In this document: piece by piece, positions 42,639 through 51,564 of the stretch | Layout of the letters: every line of letters begins with the position of its first letter | Numbering within the stretch: the stretch's first letter is position 1 | DNA from: an uncultured Collinsella sp. | Lineage (GTDB): Bacteria; Actinomycetota; Coriobacteriia; Coriobacteriales; Coriobacteriaceae | DNA length: 64,000 nt | Direction: 5' to 3' | NCBI GenBank assembly: GCA_959020715.1 | Contig: CAUESV010000007.1 | Location: 36,461 to 100,460 of the forward strand | Notes under the pieces: model-generated | Databases searched by the model: none | Told to the model about the DNA's origin: nothing | Seen by the model: the letters and a program-made list of their open reading frames with translations, nothing else | Translations under genes and position numbers: made by a program

Positions 42639-43694
42639 CTACTCCATGTAGTAGAAATCATCGGCCGGGAGCTTGCCGCCCACGGCGCTCGCGTCCGCAT
42701 CGGCCAGCACCTGCAGGTACCCACCGAGCGCCGCCTTCATATCCTTCCCCGTCTGGCACACGAGCATGCACCCGGGAATCGCCTTTTCGGCAATCGTGGC
42801 GTTATCCACGATGCCCGCATCGACCACGGCCTGAGCCCAGTCCGCCGGCGCCGCATTGACGGCCTTTACGCTCGCAGCATGGCAGCTCAGGAATTCCGCC
42901 ACGGCCTCGGGATGCTCCTCGGCAAAGGCACGGCGCACCACGGTCACGCCCGTCAGCAAACGGGAGCCCGTGTCACCCGCCAGCTCATCCCAAACATCGG
43001 TCAGACTTACCGGCGCCGACAGCTTGCCTTCGCTCTTGGCGATGGCCGCCGTCTTGAACGGCTCGGGCAGCACGCCCACGGCAGACGGATCGGCAAGCAA
43101 CGCCGACAGCACCTCGGTGGGCTCGCTCTTAAACTCGAGCGTCACCTGACCGGCCAAGCCCGCGCGCTCCAGCAGGTAGTTCATGACGTACTCCGGCGTG
43201 GCGCCCTTGCCCGTCATATAGACGGTATGGCCCGCCAGATCGCCAAACGAGGCCACACTCGCGTCGCCCGTCACAACGTTCAGCACGCCCAGCGTGTTGA
43301 TGTCGATGACCTGCACCGCGCCCTCGGTCTTGTTGTAGAGCACGCTCGCCACGTTGGCGGGCACCAAGGCAATGTCGACATCGCCCTGAATGACCTTGGG
43401 CACGATCTCGTCGGCCGCGGAGCTGATCGCAAAGTCGAGCTCGTTATCCGTCTCGCCACTCGCTGCCTGGTCCATAAACTGCACCAGACCAATCGAGGTC
43501 GGCCCCTTGAGCGAGGCGACGTGCACCTCGACCGGCTCTGTGGCAGCACCGGCGCCGTCCGTGGCAGCCGAGCCCGCGGCGGACCCGGCACCGGCAGCCC
43601 CGCCGCCACAGCCCGCGAGCGCAAGCGACAGGGCGCCCGCGGCGAGCGCCGAGGCAAACCCCCGGCGCGACATTTCAAAATCAAACGCGCGCAT
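42639..43694 (-). CDS. ABC transporter substrate-binding lipoprotein (SsuA/NMT1-like)
   Basis: The 351-residue protein begins MRAFDFEMSRRGFASALAAG with a twin-arginine pattern (SRRGF), then lipobox LALAGC at about residue 30 and a Gly/Ala linker. So it is a Tat- or Sec-exported lipoprotein. The mature part follows the two-lobed SsuA/ThiY/NMT1 layout: VASLKGPTSIGLVQFMDQ, GDVDIALVPANVASVLYNK, DLAGHTVYMTGKGATPEYV and VGVLPEPFKTAAI. This group binds small anions or aromatic precursors, but no ligand can be assigned. The start is 2 nt after the hydrogenase stop codon, and the importer fusion follows 3 nt after its own stop. Confidence 0.88.
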   Translation of the reverse strand: MRAFDFEMSRRGFASALAAGALSLALAGCGGGAAGAGSAAGSAATDGAGAATEPVEVHVASLKGPTSIGLVQFMDQAASGETDNELDFAISSAADEIVPKVIQGDVDIALVPANVASVLYNKTEGAVQVIDINTLGVLNVVTGDASVASFGDLAGHTVYMTGKGATPEYVMNYLLERAGLAGQVTLEFKSEPTEVLSALLADPSAVGVLPEPFKTAAIAKSEGKLSAPVSLTDVWDELAGDTGSRLLTGVTVVRRAFAEEHPEAVAEFLSCHAASVKAVNAAPADWAQAVVDAGIVDNATIAEKAIPGCMLVCQTGKDMKAALGGYLQVLADADASAVGGKLPADDFYYME

Positions 43695-43696
43695 CG

Positions 43697-45508
43697 CTAG
43701 CACGTCCCCTCGTTAGGCATCGACCAGGCGTGATGATCGGTATGCAGCAGCTCCTCGGCCAGCGGCGAGAGCGGCGCGCCCAAAAACTCGCTGTAGCACG
43801 CCTGGACATCGGGATTCTCGTGCGAGAAGCGAATGTCCGCCTTCGCATCCAGGCCCCACAGCACCTGGCCGCGCTCGGCCGCCAGCTCGCAGCCGTCGTG
43901 GATGGGCTGACCGCCGCCGCCGACGCAGCCGCCCGGGCATGCCATAACCTCAACGAAGTCATAGCTCACGCGGCCGTCGCGAATCGCGTCGAGCAGGCGG
44001 GCGGCGTTGCCCAACCCGTGCGCCACGGCGACGCGCACCTTGGTGCCATCGATATCGGCGACGGCTTCCTTCCAGCCATCCAGGCCACGCACGTCGGTAA
44101 AGAAATCCGCATCCGGGTTCTTGCCCGTCACCAGGTAATAGGCCGAGCGCACAGCAGCCTCCATCACGCCGCCCGTGGCGCCAAAGATCACACCCGCGCC
44201 CGTGCCAAAGCCCAGCGGCGTATCGAGCGGCTCCTCAACCAGCGTGTCCACGCTCACGTGGTTCGCGCGGATCATGCGCACCATCTCGCGTACCGTCAGC
44301 GCAACGTCCACATCGGGCACGCCGCCCTCGCCCACCATGCTCGGCAGCGCACACTCGGCCTTCTTGGCCGTACACGGCATCACGGACACCACGAACAGGC
44401 GCTCGGGCTCCACGCCCAACACCTTGGCGTAGTACGTCTTGGCAATGGCGCCGAACATCTGCTGCGGCGACTTGGACGTGGACAGGCTGTCGACAAACTC
44501 CGGATAGCGCGCCTTCACAAAGCGCACCCAGCCCGGGCAGCAACTCGTGAACATGGGCCAGCCGCGGCTGTCGCCCTCGCCCTTGGAGGCAGCGCCCAGG
44601 CGCTCGAGCAGCTCGGAGCCCTCCTCCATAATGGTGAGGTCGGCCGAGAAGTCGGTGTCGAACACGTACTCAAAGCCCACGCGGCGCAGCGCGCAAGCCA
44701 GGCGTTCGACGGTAGCCTCCTCGCGCGGAATGCCGAGCTCCTCGCCCCAGGCGCTACGCACGGCCGGCGCAATCTGCACCAGTACGATCTTGTCAGGATC
44801 GGCGAGAGCATCGAACACGGTCTCGGTATCGTCACGCTCGCGCAGGGCGCCCGTCGGGCAATGCGTGATGCACTGACCGCACGCGACGCAATCGGTCTTG
44901 CCGATCGGCGCACGCCCGCGGGTGCCCACGGCGGTATGCGTGGCGCGGTTGGTCAGGTCCCAAATCCCTAAGCCCTGCACGCTCTCGCATACCTTGATGC
45001 AGCGCATGCATTTGATGCACTTGTCGTTATCGCGGATGATGGGGAAATCGAAGTCCCAGCCCTCGCGCGCCAGGTGCTGCTCGTACGGCAGATAGAAAAT
45101 GCCAAGGTCGTTGGCGATGGTCTGCAGGTTGCAGTTGCCGCTGCGCACACAGCTCGTACAGCGCGAGTCGTGCTGGGACAGCAGCAGCTGCACGTTGGTG
45201 CGACGGGCCTCGCGGGCCTTGGGGCTGTTGGTATGGACCACCATGCCGTCGAGCACGTAGTTGTTGCAGGCGGCAACCAGCTGGTCGCAGCCCTCGACCT
45301 CGACCACGCACACGCGGCAACCGCCGATCTCGTTCAGATCGCGCAGGTAGCACAGGGTGGGAATCTGGATGCCGACGGACTTGGCCGCATCCAGGATCGT
45401 GGTGTGCTCGGGCACCACGACCTCACAATTATCGATCGTGAGCTTGACCATGTTGAGTGCTCCGCTTTCGGTGTTGTCGCTGACAGTGGTTTTGTTGGGC
45501 TCTACCAT
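43697..45508 (-). CDS. hydA: [FeFe]-hydrogenase, multi-cluster catalytic subunit
   Basis: The 603-residue protein has, in order, a NuoG-like 2Fe-2S domain (TLCYLRDLNEIGGCRVCVVE, then AACNN), a His-ligated 4Fe-4S site (HDSRCTSCVRSGNC), two ferredoxin clusters (CIKCMRCIKVC and CVACGQCITHCPTG) and the H-cluster domain with all three signatures: FTSCCPGWV (L1), MPCTAKKAE (L2) and MACPGGCVGGGGQP (L3). A small-subunit-like C-terminus follows. It belongs to the soluble group A type that works with NAD(P)H-linked partners. ATG 45508 lies behind GGAGGGAGG and overlaps the upstream gene by 7 nt; an internal ATG at 45451 (MVKLTIDN) also has a site. No HydE/F/G maturases are in the window. Confidence 0.95.
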   Translation of the reverse strand: MVEPNKTTVSDNTESGALNMVKLTIDNCEVVVPEHTTILDAAKSVGIQIPTLCYLRDLNEIGGCRVCVVEVEGCDQLVAACNNYVLDGMVVHTNSPKAREARRTNVQLLLSQHDSRCTSCVRSGNCNLQTIANDLGIFYLPYEQHLAREGWDFDFPIIRDNDKCIKCMRCIKVCESVQGLGIWDLTNRATHTAVGTRGRAPIGKTDCVACGQCITHCPTGALRERDDTETVFDALADPDKIVLVQIAPAVRSAWGEELGIPREEATVERLACALRRVGFEYVFDTDFSADLTIMEEGSELLERLGAASKGEGDSRGWPMFTSCCPGWVRFVKARYPEFVDSLSTSKSPQQMFGAIAKTYYAKVLGVEPERLFVVSVMPCTAKKAECALPSMVGEGGVPDVDVALTVREMVRMIRANHVSVDTLVEEPLDTPLGFGTGAGVIFGATGGVMEAAVRSAYYLVTGKNPDADFFTDVRGLDGWKEAVADIDGTKVRVAVAHGLGNAARLLDAIRDGRVSYDFVEVMACPGGCVGGGGQPIHDGCELAAERGQVLWGLDAKADIRFSHENPDVQACYSEFLGAPLSPLAEELLHTDHHAWSMPNEGTC

Positions 45509-47334
45509 TCCAGGTTCCTCCCTCCGCGGAACGCGCCAAAGCCAAAGTGGTCGCAACGCAGGCAGCGGCTTGCCTCCTGGCATGCCTCCTGTTCGGTAAG
45601 ACCCTGCTCGACCAGATTCCAATCGTGAATACGCTCGCCCGCTTCGCGCTCGCCCAGCTCGCAGCGGCCGCACTCGTGCTTGCCCTTAAACTGCACGGTC
45701 GGCAGCTCAACGTCGAGCTTGATCTTGTGGTCAAAGCCCAGATAGCGGTCGATATTTGCCGAAGCAACGCGGCCGGCGTTGATGGCACGGATGACGGTGG
45801 CGGGGCCGGTCTGGCAGTCACCGCCGCTAAAGAGGCCATCGAAGTTAGGCACGGCGCCATCCGAATCGGTGACGACGCGACCCCACTTGCAGGCGATGCC
45901 CATGTCCTCAAACGGCTTGGAATCGATGTCCTGGCCAATGGCCACAAACACGCGCTCGCAGGGAATGACGCGCTCGGGCGTGGCGGCGGCACGCGGGGCC
46001 GGACGCCCACGACGGGGCTCGCCGATGATCTGCGGCTGCACGCGCAGGCCACTCACGCGACCTTCCTCGCCCGTCTCGATAGCGAGCGGGGCGGTCAACT
46101 CCAGTACCTCACAGCCCTCGGCCTGGGCGCCGGCGATCTCGGCGTCCTGGGCCGTCATGTCGCAGATGCGACGGCGGTAGACGATGCTCACCTTTTCGGC
46201 ACCGCAGCGCACGGCGGAGCGCGCCACGTCCATGGCCACGTTGCCGCCGCCGATGACGCACACGCGCTGGCCGCTCAGGTCGGGCAGCTCGTCGTCGCCG
46301 ATGGCGCGCAGCATCTTGACGGCCGACTCCACGCCGAGCGCTTCCTCGCCCGGAAGGCCGAGCTTCTTATCGCTGTGGGCGCCAATGGCCAGGTAGACGG
46401 CATCGAACTCGTCGCGCAGGCGGGCAAGTTCCTCGCCGTTGACGGAGTGATCGAGCTCAACGTCGATGCCGGCGCTCAAGATCCAGTCGATCTCGGCCTG
46501 CAGGCGCTCGCGCGGCAGACGGTAGCTGGGAATGCCGTAGCGCAGCATGCCGCCCATGTGGTGACGCTGCTCAAAGATAGTCACCTTATGACCCATCACG
46601 GCCAGGTAGTAGGCACAGGAAAGGCCGGCCGGGCCGCCGCCGATCACGGCGACGCGCTTACCGGTGTCGTCCACTACATGCGGCTTGTGGTCGTTGAGGT
46701 CGCTGTGCTCAACGGCAAAACGCTTGAGGGCGAGGATGTTCATGGGATCGTCGACCATGCCGCGGCGGCAATGCATCTCGCAGGGATGCTCGCACACCAA
46801 GCCGCAGACGAGCGGCAGTGGGTTGTTCTTGCGGATGACCTTGACGGCGTCGGCATACCGGCCTGCCTCGACCAGCGAAATGTACCCGGGAATGTCGACG
46901 TGCGCCGGGCAGCCCGAGACGCACGGGACGCGGGCCTCGCGGTCAAAGCCGCAGGAGTGCTCGCGGATGTGATGCTCAAAATCGTCACGGAAGCCGCGAA
47001 TGGCCGTGAGTGCCATGGCGCCGGCTTCGTAGCCGATGGCGCAGTCGCTCGAAAGGTAGATGGTGCGGGCCGTGCGCTCAATCAGGTTGAGCGTGGACTC
47101 ATCGGCGCGCCCTTCGAGCACATCGGCGAGCAGGTCGCTCAGCGCGCTCAGGCCCACACGGCAGGGTGTGCACTTGCCGCAGCTCTGGGTGGAGCACAGG
47201 TTAACGAGCGCTGCCGTAAACTCAACGGGACACGGGGCGAGCGAACTCACCGCCAGACGGCGTCCGAGCGCATCGTGCAGGTCGTCCATGACGGCCTGAG
47301 CGTGGCTGCGTTCCATTACGTGCAGTCGAGCCAT
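45502..47334 (-). CDS. GltD/NfnB-like FAD oxidoreductase with NuoF-type Fe-S segment (hydrogenase partner)
   Basis: The 610-residue protein starts with a NuoF C-terminal-type 4Fe-4S region (LCSTQSCGKCTPCRVGLSAL, near residues 48-67). A GltD-like Fe-S domain (CVSGCPAHVDIPGYI and CGLVCEHPCEMHCRR) follows, then two Rossmann folds: FAD-binding VAVIGGGPAGLSCAYYLA and NAD(P)-binding VCVIGGGNVAMDVARSAV. It ends with FSGGDCQTGPATVIRAINAGRVAS, typical of glutamate synthase small subunits, and a further CxxC-rich tail (HECGRCELGE, CLRCDHFG). It has no FMN-binding NuoF core. It is the likely pyridine-nucleotide module for the hydrogenase. ATG 47334 has GAGAGGGG at 5 nt. First gene of the four-gene operon. 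Confidence 0.9.
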   Translation of the reverse strand: MARLHVMERSHAQAVMDDLHDALGRRLAVSSLAPCPVEFTAALVNLCSTQSCGKCTPCRVGLSALSDLLADVLEGRADESTLNLIERTARTIYLSSDCAIGYEAGAMALTAIRGFRDDFEHHIREHSCGFDREARVPCVSGCPAHVDIPGYISLVEAGRYADAVKVIRKNNPLPLVCGLVCEHPCEMHCRRGMVDDPMNILALKRFAVEHSDLNDHKPHVVDDTGKRVAVIGGGPAGLSCAYYLAVMGHKVTIFEQRHHMGGMLRYGIPSYRLPRERLQAEIDWILSAGIDVELDHSVNGEELARLRDEFDAVYLAIGAHSDKKLGLPGEEALGVESAVKMLRAIGDDELPDLSGQRVCVIGGGNVAMDVARSAVRCGAEKVSIVYRRRICDMTAQDAEIAGAQAEGCEVLELTAPLAIETGEEGRVSGLRVQPQIIGEPRRGRPAPRAAATPERVIPCERVFVAIGQDIDSKPFEDMGIACKWGRVVTDSDGAVPNFDGLFSGGDCQTGPATVIRAINAGRVASANIDRYLGFDHKIKLDVELPTVQFKGKHECGRCELGEREAGERIHDWNLVEQGLTEQEACQEASRCLRCDHFGFGAFRGGRNLEW

Positions 47335-47519
47335 AAGATCCCCTCTCACATGGCAGCCCGGAGGCGAGACCGAGCGAAGTTGCTACACGCACAACACTGA
47401 CCTATAAAATTGTTTGGCAGCGACACGGTTCGGCAGGCGGTATGAAACGTCGTCCTTAGCGGTGAAAACGAACATTTCCGCAGATAAATGCCATATTTGA
47501 TAAAACGCGTTACCAATGA

Positions 47520-47557
47520 CAATGCCCCGTCCACGCAATCACGTGGACGGGGCATTG
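47520..47557 (-). terminator. strong hairpin after the GH4 gene
   Basis: Perfect 16-bp arms (CAATGCCCCGTCCACG / CGTGGACGGGGCATTG) with a 6-nt loop lie 32 nt past the stop of the GH4 gene. The following minus-strand sequence (TCATTGG) is only weakly T-rich. It also insulates the hydrogenase operon promoter, which must lie in 47335-47519. Confidence 0.75.
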
Positions 47558-47589
47558 CTCTAGGTATGCGGTCAGCGACCCTGTTGCTT

Positions 47590-48972
47590 TTACTTAAGCT
47601 CGGGCCAGTAACCCTTGTTGGCCTCGATCATGTCGTCGAGAACTTCCTTGGCGACCTTCATCGACGGCACGGTCTTGTTGAGCGTAAAGGCCTTGAGTGC
47701 CTTCTCGTACGAACCCTCGATCGTGGCCTCGACCACGAGCTTCTCGGAGTTCAGCTGCTGCATCATGAGACCCTGCTGGAACAGCGGAATGTTGTCGCGG
47801 CTGATGACCTCGGGGCCATTCTTGCCAATGTAGGCAGGCAGCTCGACCATAGCGTCGTAGGGCATGTTGGGGATAGCGCCCTTGTTCTCGCAGATGACCA
47901 GGAAGCGCTGCTTGGTATCGTTCTTCAGAGCAATAGCCAGGTCGGCAATCCAGTCGCCGTGGCTGCCCGCATAGAACGTGCTCTCGTCGATCTCGCCAGT
48001 CTTCTCGTAGTGGTCGATGCCGTCGAAGAGGTTCTTCTCGCGTGTCTCCTCAACCTCGTTAGCACGGGTGCGCTCGGGGTTGGAATGCTCGACGAACTCC
48101 TTCTGCTGCAGGTAGTAGTTCAGATACGTGTTGGGCAGGTACTCCGGGAAGCACTCCATGATCTCGTACTCGCCCTTCCAGACGTAGTACCAGCTGCCCT
48201 TGGTGTGGCGGTTCTGCTCGGGGTGCTCGTCAGTGGCCTCCACGGGCTTCTTGGACATCAGCGAGCCCATGCCCTTGAGGTAGGAGTCAGGCAGCAGAAT
48301 CTCATGCTCCTTGATGTACTCGCGCAGCTGCGGGAGCACCTCCTCGCCCTTGTGGCGAATCGAGGTGAACCAACCAAAGTGGTTGAGGCCAAAGTAATCG
48401 TACTCGACATCCTTCTTGTCGATATCGAGTGCGGCGCAAACCACGTCGATGATCGCGATCGGCATGTCGCAGATGTTGATGATGCGAGCGTTGGGACGCA
48501 GCACGCGGCAGCCCTCAGAGACGATGGCAGCAGGGTTGGAGTAGTTGAGAATCCAGTAGTCCTTCTTGGCGTACTTCTCGACGTCATCGATCAGCTCGAC
48601 CATGGGGAAGATGGTGCGCATGCCGTAGGCAAGGCCGCCGCAACCGCAGGTCTCCTGACCAACGCAGCCGTGACGCAGCGGAATCTTCTCGTCCTGCTCG
48701 CGCATGGCGTAGCCGCCCACGCGCATCTGGGCAAACACGAAGCTCGCGTCGGTAAAAGCCGTCTTTTTGTCGGTGGTCACCGTGAGCTTGATGTCCAGGC
48801 CGAGGTCCTCGTGCAGAATCCAGTCCACGAGCACGCCGATCTTGCGCTGGCGCTCCTCGTTGATGTCGTACAGACGAATCTCGTCAACGTCGAGCTCGTC
48901 CTTGCGAAGAGCGATGGACTTGACGATGCCGGGGGTAAAGGTGGATCCGCCACCACACAGAGTAATGATCAT
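47590..48972 (-). CDS. GH4 family 6-phospho-alpha-glucosidase
   Basis: The 460-residue NAD- and Mn-dependent GH4 hydrolase has the N-terminal dinucleotide fold (ITLCGGGSTFTPGIVKSI), DASFVFAQMRVGGYAMREQDE, LNYSNPAAIV, the metal-binding Cys in NICDMPI and the His in GLNHFGWFTSI. The overall match is to maltose-6-phosphate / alpha-glucoside-6-phosphate glucosidases (MalH/GlvA type) rather than LicH or melibiase types. It would split phosphorylated disaccharide delivered by the adjacent PTS. It is the last gene of the EIIA-LicT-EIICB-GH4 operon, starting 3 nt after the EIICB stop. Confidence 0.93.
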   Translation of the reverse strand: MIITLCGGGSTFTPGIVKSIALRKDELDVDEIRLYDINEERQRKIGVLVDWILHEDLGLDIKLTVTTDKKTAFTDASFVFAQMRVGGYAMREQDEKIPLRHGCVGQETCGCGGLAYGMRTIFPMVELIDDVEKYAKKDYWILNYSNPAAIVSEGCRVLRPNARIINICDMPIAIIDVVCAALDIDKKDVEYDYFGLNHFGWFTSIRHKGEEVLPQLREYIKEHEILLPDSYLKGMGSLMSKKPVEATDEHPEQNRHTKGSWYYVWKGEYEIMECFPEYLPNTYLNYYLQQKEFVEHSNPERTRANEVEETREKNLFDGIDHYEKTGEIDESTFYAGSHGDWIADLAIALKNDTKQRFLVICENKGAIPNMPYDAMVELPAYIGKNGPEVISRDNIPLFQQGLMMQQLNSEKLVVEATIEGSYEKALKAFTLNKTVPSMKVAKEVLDDMIEANKGYWPELK

Positions 48973-48975
48973 TGT

Positions 48976-50592
48976 TTACTGCTCCTTCTCAATTGCGTTT
49001 TCGACCTTGTCGCGCATCTCGGCGACCTTCATGCCAAAGATGATCTGGATATTATTGCCGTTGCGGTTGATGCCGCTGTTGGGCACGTGGTTGATGAGGT
49101 CCTCATTGATGAGGTCCGGGTTCTTAACGTTCACGCGGAGACGCGTAAAGCAGTTCTCGAGCTCCTCGATGTTGTCCTTGCCACCAAGACCTGCGACCAG
49201 GTCAGCGATACCCGCGTCAACACCCTGCGCGGGAGCATCGGCGACAGCGCCCTGCTTCACCGCGACAGACGCGGCGGCCTCGCCCTCGGCAACGGACTCA
49301 GCAAGCTCGGACTCTTCCTCGCGACCAGGCGTGTGGAGGTTGAGCTTCTTAATAAGGAAGGTGAAGAGGAAGAAGTACAGAGCGGCGTTGAAAACTCCAA
49401 GCACCAGCATGACCGGCCAGTTGGTCTTATCGACACCAAGGACCAAGTTGGAAACAACGATGTTGATGATGCCGCCTGCAGTCGAAGCGGGCACGGAGAG
49501 AACCTTAAGAAGAACCAGGAAGACGCCGGAAAGAATCGAGTGGACGACAAAGAGCACGGGAGCGGCAAAGACAAAGAGGAAGTCCATGGGCTCGGTCACG
49601 CAGGAAAGCACGGCGGTGATGATCAGCGGGATGATAACGGCCTTGGTCTTGTCCTTGTTCTGCTTGTAGGCGGTGAAGATAAAGGCGAGACCGATACCGA
49701 TGTAGGGCCACAGGTTGTTGAAGGTGTAGCTGTTGAAATACGTGCTATCGGAGAAGGGCTGGCCCGTCATTGCCATCTCGGCGACACGGATGGGATAGGC
49801 GCCGGCGATAACCTGATCACCCAGCGTCAGGGTGCCACCCACATCGGAGAACTGGAACGGGGTGTAGATGAGATGGTGCAGACCGGTGGGAACGAGCAGC
49901 TTGTTGAGCATGCCGTAGATAAACAGACCGATGTTGCCCGATTCCTTAATGATGCCGGCAACGGAGGAGATGGCACCTTGAACCGGAGGCCAAACGATGC
50001 AGAAGCCAGCACCCATGATCCAGGAAATGATGATCATGATCAGGAACGGAAAGCGAACGCCCGAGAACATCGAAAGGGCAATGGGGAACTGCTTGTTCGA
50101 GTACTTGTTGAACACGGCACCGGCGATGCAACCAAGAATGATGCCGCCAAACACGCCGGTATCGAGCACCTGAATGCCCATAACGGTGCTCTGGCCGGTT
50201 CCGGTAAGGCCGAGCATGCCGCTCGCTTCGGCAAGAGAGCCGGTGGCGTTGAGCACGATGTTGTTAGCCTGCAGGAACAGGAAGAACGACATCAGGGCGA
50301 TCAGCGAAGCGTGGCCCTTGTTCTTCTTTGCCATGGCACCGGCGATGCCCACGCAGAACAGAATCGAAAGGTTGTTGATGATAAACATCAGCGACTGATA
50401 GACAACGGCGCCCACAAGCTGGAACGGACCGGAGCCCAGCACAGGGATCACGGCACAGATGGTCTTGTTGGTCAGAATGATGCCCACGATGAGCAGGATG
50501 CCGGCAACCGAGAGATACATCATCGGCTGAACGATTGACTTCGCGAACACCTCCAACGGCGCTTTGAAATTGAACTTCTTTTTTGCGGTCAT
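48976..50592 (-). CDS. PTS transporter EIICB, alpha-glucoside (maltose) type
   Basis: The 538-residue permease begins MTAKKKFNFKAPLEVFAKSI and has an EIIC glucose-superfamily membrane domain (about residues 15-420). Motifs include GVRFPFLIMIIISW, LVPTGLHHLIYTPFQF and ITAVLSCVTEPMDFLFVF. An acidic linker and a C-terminal EIIB domain (about 460-538) follow, whose phosphorylated Cys is in IEELENCFTRLRV. There is no fused EIIA; the separate EIIA gene upstream supplies it. ATG 50592 follows AAGGAAGGGGAG. The GH4 neighbour points to maltose or a related alpha-glucoside as substrate. Confidence 0.93.
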   Translation of the reverse strand: MTAKKKFNFKAPLEVFAKSIVQPMMYLSVAGILLIVGIILTNKTICAVIPVLGSGPFQLVGAVVYQSLMFIINNLSILFCVGIAGAMAKKNKGHASLIALMSFFLFLQANNIVLNATGSLAEASGMLGLTGTGQSTVMGIQVLDTGVFGGIILGCIAGAVFNKYSNKQFPIALSMFSGVRFPFLIMIIISWIMGAGFCIVWPPVQGAISSVAGIIKESGNIGLFIYGMLNKLLVPTGLHHLIYTPFQFSDVGGTLTLGDQVIAGAYPIRVAEMAMTGQPFSDSTYFNSYTFNNLWPYIGIGLAFIFTAYKQNKDKTKAVIIPLIITAVLSCVTEPMDFLFVFAAPVLFVVHSILSGVFLVLLKVLSVPASTAGGIINIVVSNLVLGVDKTNWPVMLVLGVFNAALYFFLFTFLIKKLNLHTPGREEESELAESVAEGEAAASVAVKQGAVADAPAQGVDAGIADLVAGLGGKDNIEELENCFTRLRVNVKNPDLINEDLINHVPNSGINRNGNNIQIIFGMKVAEMRDKVENAIEKEQ

Positions 50593-50691
50593 AGCGGTAC
50601 TCCCCTTCCTTTTCCGCAAATTGAGATAGCTGTGCCCTGGACAAGACCGCAAGCCTTGCCTTATATCAATCGATGTATGGGCACGTTATGC

Positions 50692-51558
50692 CTAGAGACC
50701 AGGTTCTCCAAGCAGGTTAACAATGTGATATGCGAGATAACTCTTCTCGGCATCGGTAACGACAACGTTATAGGTAGACGACAAGTGGGCGGCTATGGCG
50801 TCCGCGCACGAGAATGCGCACGGATACGCCGTTTCATCGATTCGGAACAGCGCGTCGCCATTGATTTGCCCGGCCGCGGGATCGAGCGCTCGCTGCGCGA
50901 AAAACTGCAGATGGCGAACGAAACGCTCGTACGGCAACGAGGTGACGTCAAGGGTCGTGGCATAGTGCTCGGAAACAATCGCGAGCACGTCGCGAACAAG
51001 CTGGACCGAGACGATTAGACGGTCGGAGCGTTGCGGCATGGTGGCGTTGACGATATGCAGCGTAATAAAACCCTGCTCTTCTTCGCTCATCTGGATGCCC
51101 ATATACTCCTTGATAATCTGCAGCGCACGGCCCGCAAGCGCATACTCCTTGCGATAGAACTGCTGGATCTCGAGCAGCAACGGATTCTCACAGGGAACGC
51201 CCTTGCGCTCGCGCTCGAGGGCGAGGCTGATATGGTCTGCGAGAGCAATGAGAATCTTGTCGTTGATGTCAACATTGAGCTCTCGACGGAGCATCTGAAC
51301 AATGTCCTCGGCAATCACGAGGTTGACGGTGGGGATGGACTCCAAAAGATGTGCCAAGCGGTCAATCGTGCGCGAATCCTGAGAAGTGCCCTCCTGCAGC
51401 GCATAGGTCTTTTCGACCGATGCCTCATCGATAGCGTCGCCGGCATGGCGGCCAAAGCAGAGGCCTCGGCCGATGACGATGAGCTCGGAGCCATCGTCCG
51501 AAGTGACCATTGCGACGTTATTGTTGAAAACTCGCTTGATAACCACGGTACCCACCAC
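50692..51558 (-). CDS. BglG/LicT-type transcriptional antiterminator
   Basis: The 288-residue protein has an N-terminal RNA-binding CAT domain (VVIKRVFNNNVAMVTSDDGSELIVIGRGLCFG) and two PTS regulation domains with conserved histidines in the LADHISLALERE and LHIVNATM regions (PRD1/PRD2). It would bind a RAT hairpin in the leader when dephosphorylated by active transport. Start is GTG 51558 (or GTG 51555), 6 nt after the EIIA stop, with only a weak GAG site, so translational coupling is likely. It is placed inside the operon it probably controls. Confidence 0.93.
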   Translation of the reverse strand: MVGTVVIKRVFNNNVAMVTSDDGSELIVIGRGLCFGRHAGDAIDEASVEKTYALQEGTSQDSRTIDRLAHLLESIPTVNLVIAEDIVQMLRRELNVDINDKILIALADHISLALERERKGVPCENPLLLEIQQFYRKEYALAGRALQIIKEYMGIQMSEEEQGFITLHIVNATMPQRSDRLIVSVQLVRDVLAIVSEHYATTLDVTSLPYERFVRHLQFFAQRALDPAAGQINGDALFRIDETAYPCAFSCADAIAAHLSSTYNVVVTDAEKSYLAYHIVNLLGEPGL

Positions 51559-51564
51559 AAGAAT

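Noticed and set aside
47488..50538. 1016-codon plus-strand open frame
   Set aside because: Antisense to the GH4 and EIICB genes, both of which are unmistakable.
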